Source: Polaribacter sp. HaHaR_3_91
GTDB lineage: Bacteria; Bacteroidota; Bacteroidia; Flavobacteriales; Flavobacteriaceae
Assembly: GCF_019278525.1 (NCBI RefSeq)
Contig: NZ_CP058986.1
Location: forward strand, 1,054,001-1,118,000
Reading direction: 5' to 3'
Length of the DNA stretch: 64,000 nt
Under the pieces are notes generated by a model, which was not told the DNA's origin, searched no databases, and saw nothing but the letters and a program-made list of their open reading frames with translations. The translations under genes were made by a program, and so were the position numbers. Shown piece after piece: positions 8,348 through 16,686 of the stretch (position 1 is its first letter; every line of letters begins with the position of its first letter).

Positions 8348-9211
8348 ATGAGAAGATTATTACTTCTTTTATTAGTTCTTTTTTCCACTTCTTTTTATGC
8401 ACAAAAAAAGAAGAAAGATACTTTACCAATTCCTAAATGGAAAATTAATGGAAAGTTTGGTTTTGTTTTTAATCAATCTTCCTTTTCTAATTGGGTTTCA
8501 GGGGGAGAGAATATGATTGCAGGTGATATAAATGTAAATTATGATTTTAATTACAAGAAAAACAATGTTAACTGGGATACGAGAATTTTAACTGCGTATG
8601 GATTAAGCCATTTAAATACCAAAGGGTATCGTAAAACAAATGATCGATTTGAATTAAACTCTTTATTAGGTATAAAATCGGGAAATAATTGGTTTTTATC
8701 GCAATTTGTTAATTTTAAAACTCAATATTCTAGAGGTTATAATTATAAAGTAGAACCTGCGGTACCTGTTTCAGATTTTTTCTCACCGGCTTATTTGAGT
8801 TTAGGTCCTGGTATGTTATGGAAAAAGTCTGATAATTCAAATATAAACATAGCTCCGGCTACTGCTAGGTTAACAATGGTTAGCGATTTGTTTTCTGGTC
8901 AATTTGGGGTAGAAGAAGGAGATAATACCAATTTTAGTTTAGGTTTTAACCTCTCTGGATATTTTAAGTTTACGATAATGGAGAATGTAGAAATGGAAAA
9001 CATTGTTGCACTCTACTCAGATTACTTAGATCAACCAGACAATTTAGACTTAGAAAACCAAACAAATATTCGTTTTAAAGTAAATAATAACATTAAAATG
9101 CACATGACTTTTCATGCTATCGTAGATGATAATGCGTCTAGTAAAGTGCAATTTAGACAATTATTTGGTTTGGGATTAAATTATAAATTTCATCAAAAAG
9201 TGACTTATTAA
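8348..9211 (+). CDS. DUF3078 outer-membrane-type protein, copy 1
   Basis: A 287-residue secreted protein. Residues 1-18 form a signal peptide (RRLLLLLLVLFSTSFYAQ) followed by a Lys-rich turn. The mature part begins with the DUF3078 pattern FNQSSFSNWVSGGENMIAG and continues with alternating aromatic strands ending GLGLNYKFHQKVTY, consistent with an outer-membrane beta-barrel. Function unknown. It starts six bases after the DUF2480 gene, so both are probably in the SUF-accessory transcript. A second DUF3078 gene follows 68 bases downstream with its own promoter candidate. Confidence 0.88.
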   Translation: MRRLLLLLLVLFSTSFYAQKKKKDTLPIPKWKINGKFGFVFNQSSFSNWVSGGENMIAGDINVNYDFNYKKNNVNWDTRILTAYGLSHLNTKGYRKTNDRFELNSLLGIKSGNNWFLSQFVNFKTQYSRGYNYKVEPAVPVSDFFSPAYLSLGPGMLWKKSDNSNINIAPATARLTMVSDLFSGQFGVEEGDNTNFSLGFNLSGYFKFTIMENVEMENIVALYSDYLDQPDNLDLENQTNIRFKVNNNIKMHMTFHAIVDDNASSKVQFRQLFGLGLNYKFHQKVTY

Positions 9212-9218
9212 TATTTTT

Positions 9219-9248
9219 ATTGTCTAAATAAGAAAAAGTGTATTTTTG
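9219..9248 (+). promoter_or_regulatory. Promoter of the second DUF3078 gene
   Basis: ATTG (9219-9222), 18-base spacer, TATTTTTG (9241-9248), about 31 bases before the ATG at 9280. Matches the Bacteroidota consensus except for the first base of the -33 box. Confidence 0.55.
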
Positions 9249-9279
9249 CACACTCAAATTTTAAAAAAAACAAAAAAAA

Positions 9280-10203
9280 ATGAAGAAGTTATCAATTTTA
9301 TTTTTATTGGTATTAACTAGTTTATCCATTAATGGACAAACAGCTGAAGAATTAAAAAAAGAACAAGCTCCTAAAAAAGCTGAAATTGCTAAGTTACAAG
9401 GAGAAGTAAAAGCTTTACAATCAAAAATCGATGCACTTCCAGGATGGAGAAAAGGTGCTTTTGGTACAATTGGAGGTAGTTTTTCTGGTTTTAATAACTG
9501 GTATTCTAAATCTACACCTACAGCAACTGCTGGTAATATAGGTATTACAGTAAATGGTTTTGCTAATTTAATTAAAGAAGATTTTTTCTGGAGAAACTCT
9601 GCTGCTGTTAATTTAGGTTGGGTAAAACTAGATGAAGAAGGAGTTGCTGGAGATGAAGATTTTGAAGCTACTACAGATGTATTTACAATTAGCTCTTTAT
9701 ATGGTAAGAGATTAAATAAAAAATGGGCACTTTCTGGTTTAGCAGAATATAGAACAACTATTATAGATAACTTTAACGACCCAGGATATTTAGATTTAGG
9801 TATTGGTGCTACATGGACACCTACAAATAATTTAGTGGTTGTTATACATCCAGGAAACTACAATTTTGTTTTTAGTAGTGGAGATACCGTTTTCGAATCT
9901 TCTTTAGGTGCTAAAATTGTAGCAGACTACACACAGAAATATGGTAAACTAAGTGTAAAGTCTAATTTATCTATGTTTCAAAGCTATGATACATCAGATT
10001 TATCTAACTGGACATTTACGAACTCTTTTGGGTATACAATTTGGAAAGGAATTGGAGTTGGTTTTGAGTTAGGTTTACGTCAAAATAAACAAGAAGCTTT
10101 AAACAATGCTTTAGATAATGCTGTTGTGCCTACAGCTACTTTTGACAATATAGATAACAAATTACAATCTTACTATTTACTTGGTCTTAGTTATGCTTTT
10201 TAA
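9280..10203 (+). CDS. DUF3078 outer-membrane-type protein, copy 2
   Basis: A 307-residue secreted protein. Signal peptide at residues 1-19 (ending SINGQ), then a short Lys/Glu/Ala-rich helix with heptad-like spacing (about residues 20-55), then a DUF3078 beta-barrel region starting GGSFSGFNNWYS and ending YYLLGLSYAF, with the terminal aromatic residue expected for outer-membrane barrels. It differs from the upstream copy by having the coiled-coil-like N-terminal segment, so the two are old paralogues. A promoter candidate precedes it and a strong terminator follows. Confidence 0.88.
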   Translation: MKKLSILFLLVLTSLSINGQTAEELKKEQAPKKAEIAKLQGEVKALQSKIDALPGWRKGAFGTIGGSFSGFNNWYSKSTPTATAGNIGITVNGFANLIKEDFFWRNSAAVNLGWVKLDEEGVAGDEDFEATTDVFTISSLYGKRLNKKWALSGLAEYRTTIIDNFNDPGYLDLGIGATWTPTNNLVVVIHPGNYNFVFSSGDTVFESSLGAKIVADYTQKYGKLSVKSNLSMFQSYDTSDLSNWTFTNSFGYTIWKGIGVGFELGLRQNKQEALNNALDNAVVPTATFDNIDNKLQSYYLLGLSYAF

Positions 10204-10227
10204 GTAGTATCAAATAATATTTTATTT

Positions 10228-10258
10228 AAACCTCAAGAAGAAATTCTTGAGGTTTTTT
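10228..10258 (+). terminator. Intrinsic terminator after the DUF3078 genes
   Basis: 9-bp stem cctcaagaa (10231-10239) with 10244-10252, GAAA tetraloop, then a six-T tract. Confidence 0.9.
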
Positions 10259-10292
10259 ATTTTCCTTACTTTTACATTCTAAACCTTTGTTG

Positions 10293-11408
10293 ATGACATT
10301 ATTAATAATTTTCGCTACCGTTTCTATTTTCTTTTCATTTTTGTGTTCTATTCTAGAGGCAGTTTTACTTAGTATTACTCCAACTTTTATCAATCTAAAA
10401 AAGAAAGAAGGGCTTGAATATGCACTACAGTTAGAAACGTTAAAGAAAGATGTAGACAAACCTTTAATAGCAATCTTAACAATTAATACAGTTGCACATA
10501 CTGTAGGAGCTATTTTAGTTGGTGTACAAGCAAAAGTAGCCTATGCAGAAATGTATGGTACTTCTGCTAAAACTATTTTGGGTATTAGATTAACAGAAGA
10601 TGTTATGGTGGGGGTTGTGTCTACAATAATGACTATTTTAATTTTAGTTGCATCAGAAATTATACCTAAAACAATTGGAGCGACTTATTGGAGACAGTTA
10701 GCTAATTTTACTACCAAGGCTTTAAATATTATGATTTTCCCATTAAAATGGACAGGTTTTATCTGGGTTTTACAATTAACTACAAAATTAATTGGAGGCA
10801 AAGGACATGGCAGTGTTTTAAGTAGAGAAGGCTTTTTGGTAATGACAGAAATAGCAGAAAAAGATGGTGTTTTTCAAGAAAACGAAGGTAAGGTTATTAG
10901 AAATTTATTAGGTTTTAAAGGAATTAAAGTAAATGATGTAATGACGCCAAGATCTGTTTTAGAAATAGCAGATGAAAGTCAAACGATAGAAGCTTTTTAT
11001 AATGAGCATAAAAAATTACGTTATTCTAGAATTCCTGTTTTTGCTGAAAATCCAGATGAAATTACAGGATATGTTCTAAAAGATAATTTATTTGAAGCAA
11101 TAATTAGTGGAAAAGGAGCGGAGACCTTATCTTCTATAAAAAGAAATATTATAATTACAGATAGAGATTTATCGATTGCAGATTTATTTGACAAACTGAT
11201 TCGCCAGAAAGAACATATTGCGTTGGTTGTAGATGAATATGGTTCTGTAAGCGGACTTGTTTCTCAAGAAGATGTAATAGAAACTTTATTAGGTTTAGAG
11301 ATAATGGATGAGAGTGACTCTGTTGCAGACTTACAAGCTCATGCTAAAAATTCTTGGAAAAATCGAGTAAAAAAAATGGGAATAAATGATGATAAAAAGA
11401 AGGAATAG
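10293..11408 (+). CDS. CNNM/hemolysin-C family membrane protein with CBS pair
   Basis: A 371-residue protein. The first ~170 residues form a CNNM (DUF21) transmembrane domain with four hydrophobic segments and the SEIIPKTIGA motif. Residues ~195-345 form a CBS pair (GIKVNDVMTPRSVL, HIALVVDEYGSVSGLVSQED). It lacks the C-terminal CorC/HlyC domain of longer members. Such proteins are linked to magnesium or other divalent-cation efflux, but this one's substrate is unproven. The ATG at 10293 is preferred over two TTG codons immediately before it. It is followed by a convergent VIT-family transporter gene. Confidence 0.9.
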   Translation: MTLLIIFATVSIFFSFLCSILEAVLLSITPTFINLKKKEGLEYALQLETLKKDVDKPLIAILTINTVAHTVGAILVGVQAKVAYAEMYGTSAKTILGIRLTEDVMVGVVSTIMTILILVASEIIPKTIGATYWRQLANFTTKALNIMIFPLKWTGFIWVLQLTTKLIGGKGHGSVLSREGFLVMTEIAEKDGVFQENEGKVIRNLLGFKGIKVNDVMTPRSVLEIADESQTIEAFYNEHKKLRYSRIPVFAENPDEITGYVLKDNLFEAIISGKGAETLSSIKRNIIITDRDLSIADLFDKLIRQKEHIALVVDEYGSVSGLVSQEDVIETLLGLEIMDESDSVADLQAHAKNSWKNRVKKMGINDDKKKE

Positions 11409-11441
11409 CTTGTGCTTACAAAGTTTATAATAGGATTCCTT

Positions 11442-12155
11442 TTAGATATTTACATTAAATAAGTAGCCAACTAAGGCTGTTAATCCCATAGCCGCTGTAC
11501 CCCAAAAAGTGATTCTTAAAACTGCTTTTTTAATATTAGAACCGCCTGCTTTGGCAGCTAATGCTCCTAGAGTCATTAGAAAAAGTATGGAAGAAGCGTA
11601 AATATAGTATTCCAGATTTTCTAAAGGTAGAAAAAGAGTTACCAAAAAAGGAAGTAGGCCGCCAATTGTAAAAGCAGCTCCAGATGCTACTGCAGCCTGA
11701 ATAGGATTTGCCTGACTAATTTCATTAATCCCTAATTCATCTCTAATATGTGCTGCTAACGCATCATTTTCAGTTAATTCTTCAGCAACAATTAAAGCTG
11801 TTTCTTTTTTAAGACCTCTCTTTTCATAGATTCTTGCCAACATTTGTAACTCAAGTTCTGGCATTTCTTCTAATTCTATTTTTTCCCTTTCAATATCTGC
11901 AGATTCAATATCTGTTTGAGAACTTACAGAAACATATTCTCCTGCTGCCATAGATAAAGCTCCTGCAACCAAACCTGCTAAAGTAGCTAGAATTACAGGT
12001 TCTCTTAATTCGCTTGCAGCAGCAACTCCAATAGCTAAACTTGCGGTAGATAAAATTCCATCATTTGCTCCTAAAACAGCTGCTCTTAGCCAATTACTTC
12101 TATGTATGTAGTGTTTTTCTAAATGGTCTACTAATTCGGTGGAGCTTTTGTTCAT
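11442..12155 (-). CDS. VIT1/CCC1 family iron/manganese transporter
   Basis: A 237-residue membrane protein. The first segment RAAVLGANDGILSTASLAIGVAAA and the next GALSMAAGEYVSVSSQ carry the family hallmarks, including the small-residue helix packing and the acidic residue near the substrate path. A cytoplasmic Glu-rich metal-binding-type helix region follows (residues ~80-130), then three more hydrophobic segments. Homologues export Fe2+ or Mn2+ from the cytosol. It starts 34 bases after the hflX stop on the same strand, so it may be read with hflX. Confidence 0.92.
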   Translation of the reverse strand: MNKSSTELVDHLEKHYIHRSNWLRAAVLGANDGILSTASLAIGVAAASELREPVILATLAGLVAGALSMAAGEYVSVSSQTDIESADIEREKIELEEMPELELQMLARIYEKRGLKKETALIVAEELTENDALAAHIRDELGINEISQANPIQAAVASGAAFTIGGLLPFLVTLFLPLENLEYYIYASSILFLMTLGALAAKAGGSNIKKAVLRITFWGTAAMGLTALVGYLFNVNI

Positions 12156-12189
12156 CTCTTTGAAGTTTATTTTATCAAATCATAATAAT

Positions 12190-13401
12190 TTACTCTTGTT
12201 CTTTATATTCATAATATAAAAAGTCGTTATAAGGAAAACGTTGAATATGGATTTTCTTTACTTCTTCGTATGTTTTCTCTTTAAAGTCTTCTAAATTATC
12301 TTTGTTTAAAGCGGATATGAAAATAGAATCTACATCATAATCATTCATCCAAGTTTTTTTCCAATCTTGTAATGTATAATGTTCTTTCCCTTTTTCTGTT
12401 ACAATGTCATCTTCATCAATAGTTTCATGAGAATAGGCATCAATTTTATTAAAGACCATTACAGAAGGTTTGTCTGCACATTTTATATCTGCCAAAACAG
12501 AATTTACTGAAGCTATATGATCTTCGAAATTTGGATGAGAAATATCTACTACATGTAATAATAAATCTGCTTCTCTAACTTCATCTAACGTAGATTTAAA
12601 AGATTCTACCAATTGTGTAGGTAGTTTTCTAATAAAACCAACAGTGTCTGTTAATAAAAACGGAATGTTCTTAATAACCACTTTTCTAACAGTAGTATCT
12701 AGAGTTGCAAATAATTTGTTTTCAGCAAAAACATCACTTTTACTAATCACATTCATTAATGTAGATTTACCAACATTGGTGTAACCAACCAAAGCAACTC
12801 GAACCATTTTTCCACGGTTTTTACGTTGCACAGCCATTTGTCTGTCTATGGTTAACAATTTCTTTTGTAACACAGAAATTTTATCACGAATAATACGTCT
12901 ATCTGTTTCAATTTCAGTTTCACCAGGTCCACGCATTCCAATTCCCCCTTTTTGCTTGTCAAGGTGTGTCCAAAGTCTTGTTAAACGAGGTAATAAATAT
13001 TGACATTGTGCCAATTCTACTTGTGTTTTTGCAGAGCTTGTTTGCGCTCTTTGTGCAAAAATATCTAATATAAGGTTTGTTCTGTCTAAGATTTTACAAT
13101 CTAAAACTTTCTCAATATTACGTATTTGAGCTGGAGATAATTCATCATCAAAAATGGCAGTACCAATATGATTTGAAACAATATAGTCTCTAACTTCTTC
13201 TAATTTACCAACACCTAAAAATGTTTTAGGATTGGGTTTTTCCATTTTTTGTACAAAACGTTTTACGGCAACACCACCTGCAGTCAGGGTTAGAAATTCT
13301 AATTCATCTAAATATTCTGTAGATTGAATTTCATTTTGTTGTTGAGAGATAATACCGATTAAAACGGCTTTTTCAGAAATAACTTCGCGTTCGTCTATCA
13401 T
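12190..13401 (-). CDS. hflX: GTPase HflX
   Basis: A 403-residue ribosome-associated GTPase that can split stalled or hibernating ribosomes. The N-terminal HflX domain holds the glycine-rich KTFLGVGKLEEV region and a helical GMRGPGETEIETDRR motif. The G domain contains the P-loop ALVGYTNVGKST (~residues 203-214), DTVGFIRKLP, and NKID. Length is normal. The -7 candidate TATTTTTG ends only six bases before the ATG, suggesting a very short leader, while a second upstream start would pass through a terminator-like hairpin. Confidence 0.95.
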   Translation of the reverse strand: MIDEREVISEKAVLIGIISQQQNEIQSTEYLDELEFLTLTAGGVAVKRFVQKMEKPNPKTFLGVGKLEEVRDYIVSNHIGTAIFDDELSPAQIRNIEKVLDCKILDRTNLILDIFAQRAQTSSAKTQVELAQCQYLLPRLTRLWTHLDKQKGGIGMRGPGETEIETDRRIIRDKISVLQKKLLTIDRQMAVQRKNRGKMVRVALVGYTNVGKSTLMNVISKSDVFAENKLFATLDTTVRKVVIKNIPFLLTDTVGFIRKLPTQLVESFKSTLDEVREADLLLHVVDISHPNFEDHIASVNSVLADIKCADKPSVMVFNKIDAYSHETIDEDDIVTEKGKEHYTLQDWKKTWMNDYDVDSIFISALNKDNLEDFKEKTYEEVKKIHIQRFPYNDFLYYEYKEQE

Positions 13402-13407
13402 AGATTA

Positions 13408-13415
13408 CAAAAATA
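13408..13415 (-). promoter_or_regulatory. Candidate -7 element of hflX
   Basis: TATTTTTG on the minus strand (13415-13408) six bases before the hflX ATG. No good -33 TTTG is seen; a leaderless or near-leaderless mRNA would result. Confidence 0.45.
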
Positions 13416-13440
13416 CAAAGATTTGGTTTGTAAATGCATA

Positions 13441-13469
13441 AAAAAAACCTCAAGATACTTGAAGTTTTA
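13441..13469 (-). terminator. Terminator-like hairpin upstream of hflX
   Basis: On the minus strand an 11-bp stem with one mismatch (aaaacttcaag / cttgaggtttt) and a three-base loop runs into a seven-T tract. No gene ends here: it lies in the divergent region 13402-13677, so it would terminate a short RNA or act as an attenuator before hflX. Confidence 0.65.
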
Positions 13470-13558
13470 ATTAAATAATTCAAATTCAAATTCAACACTT
13501 TTTCTTCTTATAGCAATGGTTTTTTTAGGTTTATAATTAATTCAGATTTTAATCAATA

Positions 13559-13566
13559 CAAAATTA
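13559..13566 (-). promoter_or_regulatory. Candidate -7 element for a short leader RNA upstream of hflX
   Basis: TAATTTTG on the minus strand (13566-13559), about 110 bases before the hairpin at 13441-13469. The -33 box is weak. Confidence 0.3.
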
Positions 13567-13677
13567 CAAGAGAAAAAGGTAAGTAAGTATAGTTTTGTGT
13601 TAAGAAAACATATAGTTTAAGTTAAGAGTTTCCCTGCTTTATTTTTATATTTTTACCAATCATCAAAACAATTATAA

Positions 13678-14655
13678 ATGGGGTTATTTTTTTCATCATC
13701 AAAAAGGAGTAAAGAGATATTTACTGTCGGGTTTTACAACGTAGAAAATTTATTTGATACGGTAGATGATCCAAAAACCTTTGACGATGATTTTACTGCC
13801 AATGGTAAAAATCACTGGAATAATAAACGTTACAGGGATAAAATTAAAAAATTAGGTTCTGTAATTTCTCAACTAGGTAAAGAAAGATCATATGATGTGC
13901 CTGCACTTGTTGGTTTGGTAGAGGTAGAAAATGCCAAAGTTGTAAGAGATTTAGTGAATTCTAAAGATTTAAAAAAGCACCATTATGGTTTTGTACATTA
14001 TGATTCTCCGGATGATAGAGGGATTGATGTAGCGCTTTTATACAATAAAGAAGTATTCGAATTAATAGACTCAGAACATTTTCCGTTGTATTTAGAAGGA
14101 GATGAAGGGAAGAGAGATTATACTAGAGATATTTTAGTGGTTTCTGGTAATTTAAAGGGGGAGTTAGTCCATGTTTTAGTAAATCATTGGCCTTCTAGAA
14201 GAGAAGGAATAGAAGAGTCTGAACCAAAAAGAATTGATGCCGCAAAATTAGCAAGAGCAATTATAGCAGGAATACAAGCTAAAAATTATAATGCAAAAAT
14301 TTTGATTATGGGTGATTTTAACGATGATCCAACCAGCAAATCTATTAAAGAATATTTAGTGACTGATGATTTTTACAATCCTATGGAAAAGATATTGGAT
14401 AGAAATGCTATTGGTTCTTTAACCTATGAAGGTAAATGGAATTTATTTGATCAGATAATTATTACCAAGAACTTTTTAGACAAAAAAGAAGGACAAGTCT
14501 ACTTTAAGCATGCTGAAGTATTTAATAAGAAATGGTTGAAGATTTTTAAAGGAAAATTAAAAGGAAGTCCGTTTAGAACTTATATAGGTCCTTGGTACCA
14601 AGGTGGTTTTTCAGACCATTTTCCTGTGTATATGTATTTTAAAAAGGAAGATTAA
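13678..14655 (+). CDS. Endonuclease/exonuclease/phosphatase-fold protein
   Basis: A 325-residue EEP-superfamily hydrolase. Early GFYNVENLFDTVDDP carries the conserved Asn; LVEVENAKV supplies the metal-binding Glu; VNHWPSRR and ILIMGDFNDDP are the catalytic His/Asp-Asn motifs; FSDHFPVYMYF near the end supplies the terminal Asp-His pair. All expected catalytic residues are therefore present. No clear signal peptide is visible, although the first residues are hydrophobic (MGLFFSSS). Substrate (DNA, nucleotide or phosphoester) cannot be told from sequence. It is transcribed divergently from hflX. Confidence 0.9.
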   Translation: MGLFFSSSKRSKEIFTVGFYNVENLFDTVDDPKTFDDDFTANGKNHWNNKRYRDKIKKLGSVISQLGKERSYDVPALVGLVEVENAKVVRDLVNSKDLKKHHYGFVHYDSPDDRGIDVALLYNKEVFELIDSEHFPLYLEGDEGKRDYTRDILVVSGNLKGELVHVLVNHWPSRREGIEESEPKRIDAAKLARAIIAGIQAKNYNAKILIMGDFNDDPTSKSIKEYLVTDDFYNPMEKILDRNAIGSLTYEGKWNLFDQIIITKNFLDKKEGQVYFKHAEVFNKKWLKIFKGKLKGSPFRTYIGPWYQGGFSDHFPVYMYFKKED

Positions 14656-14735
14656 TTGAAATGATAATTATAATCTTCCACTCTTGTAAACTCTGATATT
14701 TTTTTGTTTATTTTTTTTGAAATTTCTTGTTATGG

Positions 14736-14806
14736 TACTAGCGAGACGCTCGCACTAGTATTTATGTCTTGCTCGTTTTTTGCTAACGCGAGCGTTTCGC
14801 TCGTGT
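14736..14806. repeat. Pair of GC-rich REP-like palindromes
   Basis: Two hairpins in an AT-rich gap: 14736-14760 (TACTAG/CTAGTA outer and CGAG/CTCG inner stem) and 14786-14806 (9-bp stem with one wobble around TTT). The cores gcgagacgctcgc and gcgagcgtttcgc are near reverse complements of each other, so the whole is also a larger inverted repeat. No T-tract follows, which argues against a simple terminator. This resembles REP elements of Bacteroidota (from memory). Confidence 0.6.
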
Positions 14807-14878
14807 GAAAACTGATGCTGTCTTGTTTTTTAACGCATTCATTATAGTATGCGGTAAAATTATTTAAAAGAGAACTAA

Positions 14879-15118
14879 TTAATCCTTTCCAAAACCTTTA
14901 AAAGCAGCCTTTAATTTTTCATCATTTAAAATATACTTCTTGTATTTTCCGTCTCTGTATCTGTAGTAAATAAAGAAAGGCATAAATAGAAAAGAAAAGT
15001 AAAAGACACCTAAACCCATTACAATTTGTCCTTTTTCGTGATCTGTATTTATAAGGTACATTCCAGCTGCCATCCAAATTAAAAAGATGACAAACATTAT
15101 TTTTAACATTAACTTCAT
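14879..15118 (-). CDS. Small two-helix membrane protein, unknown function
   Basis: A 79-residue protein with two hydrophobic segments (about residues 4-22 and 33-52) followed by a basic, tyrosine-rich tail (YYRYRDGKYKKYI) and a short helix ending KGFGKD. I do not recognise the family. The composition and frame use look like a real gene: a clean ATG start, no competing long frame, and position facing a divergent GDPD lipoprotein gene 48 bases away. Probably inner membrane with the basic tail in the cytoplasm. Confidence 0.65.
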   Translation of the reverse strand: MKLMLKIMFVIFLIWMAAGMYLINTDHEKGQIVMGLGVFYFSFLFMPFFIYYRYRDGKYKKYILNDEKLKAAFKGFGKD

Positions 15119-15166
15119 ATAGCAAAATTACAAAAGTTATATCTTTAATTGATATATTTTATAGAA

Positions 15167-16144
15167 ATGAACTCAATTTCATTATTTTTGATAGGGTTGC
15201 TGCTTTTTTCTTGCAATTCACATAAAAAAGAAACGAATATGAATACCAAAATAGTGATTGCTCACAGAGGTGCTTCTGGTTATTTACCAGAACATACTAT
15301 GGAGGCCAAAGCGATGGCGTATGCTATGACCCCTCATTTTATTGAGCAAGATTTGGTGTTGAGTAAAGATAATGTACCTATTGTAATTCATGATATTTAT
15401 TTAGATGATGTAACGGATGTTGCTGTAAAATTTGCTGATAGGAAAAGAAAAGACAATCGATTCTATGTGATAGATTTTACTTTTGATGAATTGCAAATGC
15501 TCAAAGTAACGGAGCGTTTTAATCATGAAACAGGCGAACAGTTTTACCCAAACCGTTATCCGAAGGGAAAAGGGAATTTTAAACTGCATTCTTTTGAAGA
15601 AGAAATAGAATTGATACAAGGTTTAAATAAAGCTACCGGAAAGGATATCGGAATTTATCCAGAAATTAAAGATCCAGCATTTCATCAAAAAGAAGGAAGA
15701 AAAATAACAGAGGTTGTTTTAGAAATACTTGCTGATTACGGTTACAAAACAAAAAAGGACAATTGTATTCTACAGTGTTTTGATGCAACAGAGTTAGAGA
15801 GAATTCGTGTAGTATTAAAATCTGACTTATTTTTGGTTCAGTTAATGGAATTTGAAGAAGAAACAAAACAATTAGCACATTTTGCAACGTATGCAGACGG
15901 AATTGGTCCTTGGTATAAGCAAATATTAGATAAAAAAGTAGGAGAGAAGTGGCAGTTTACCACGTTGGTTTCTGATGCGCATAAATTAGGTTTAAAAGTG
16001 CATCCTTATACTTTTAGAGCCGATTCTTTAGATGAGTTCACTACCTTTGACCAAATGATGGAAACACTCTTTATAGAAGCAGATATTGATGGTGCTTTTA
16101 CAGATTTCCCAGATTTGGTAGTCAATTTTTTAAAAGAAAAGTAA
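15167..16144 (+). CDS. glpQ: Glycerophosphodiester phosphodiesterase lipoprotein
   Basis: A 325-residue lipoprotein hydrolysing glycerophosphodiesters to glycerol-3-phosphate and an alcohol. Start set at the ATG at 15167, since an upstream TTG frame adds six residues before a good lipoprotein signal MNSISLFLIGLLLFSC (Cys16). The GDPD catalytic set is present: IAHRGASGYLPEHT (His-Arg, Glu), then EQDLVLSKDNVPIVIHD with the metal-binding acidic residues and second His. Later IYPEIKDP and FTDFPD match GlpQ. Mature protein is about the usual size. It precedes a small gene of unknown function by four bases. Confidence 0.93.
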   Translation: MNSISLFLIGLLLFSCNSHKKETNMNTKIVIAHRGASGYLPEHTMEAKAMAYAMTPHFIEQDLVLSKDNVPIVIHDIYLDDVTDVAVKFADRKRKDNRFYVIDFTFDELQMLKVTERFNHETGEQFYPNRYPKGKGNFKLHSFEEEIELIQGLNKATGKDIGIYPEIKDPAFHQKEGRKITEVVLEILADYGYKTKKDNCILQCFDATELERIRVVLKSDLFLVQLMEFEEETKQLAHFATYADGIGPWYKQILDKKVGEKWQFTTLVSDAHKLGLKVHPYTFRADSLDEFTTFDQMMETLFIEADIDGAFTDFPDLVVNFLKEK

Positions 16145-16148
16145 TTCA

Positions 16149-16682
16149 ATGAACACTCATTTATATAAAATAAAACACTTTAATAATACTTTAGATGTTT
16201 TTTCATCCGAAGAAAAATTATACACATCTAAGTGGTTTATGGATTTTGGGAAGTTTGGTTCTGAGGTTTTTAATTCAGACGATAAAATAATTTATAAGAT
16301 TACCAAACAATTTCAATTTTGGAAATGGAAAATGGTGTTTACCATAAAGAATAGTCAAGATGTTTTAGCCGAATTAATTTCTCAGAATAATAGAAAAACA
16401 ATCTTTTCTATAGATGTTGATGAAGTTACTTATGAAACTAATATTCATTTTAAAAAGAAAATATCTATTCTAAAAAACGGAGAAAAAATTGCAGAAATTG
16501 ATGAATCTTTTTCTGATAATGATTTTAAAGACAGTATTAAGTTACAGCTTTTAGATAAAAATGATTTAGCGATTTGTTTCTTATTATTTTCTTGTTTAAA
16601 AATAGGCGAAACCGAACAAGACTCTAAAAGAATTATGCCAAGTCAGAAGCAATTAGAACCTAATGAAGAACCTTGGAATTAG
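16149..16682 (+). CDS. Uncharacterised protein, possibly tubby-C/LURP-like fold
   Basis: A 177-residue soluble protein starting four bases after the GDPD stop, so surely co-transcribed. It has no signal peptide. It contains alternating strand-like segments such as IIYKITKQFQFWKWKMVFTI and VTYETNIHFKKKISILKNGEKIAEI, which suggests an all-beta fold like tubby C-terminal/LURP-one/scramblase proteins, with a central hydrophobic C-terminal helix (LAICFLLFSCLKIG). This fold guess is by eye only. It ends four bases before the convergent glycerate kinase stop. Confidence 0.6.
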   Translation: MNTHLYKIKHFNNTLDVFSSEEKLYTSKWFMDFGKFGSEVFNSDDKIIYKITKQFQFWKWKMVFTIKNSQDVLAELISQNNRKTIFSIDVDEVTYETNIHFKKKISILKNGEKIAEIDESFSDNDFKDSIKLQLLDKNDLAICFLLFSCLKIGETEQDSKRIMPSQKQLEPNEEPWN

Positions 16683-16686
16683 TATT

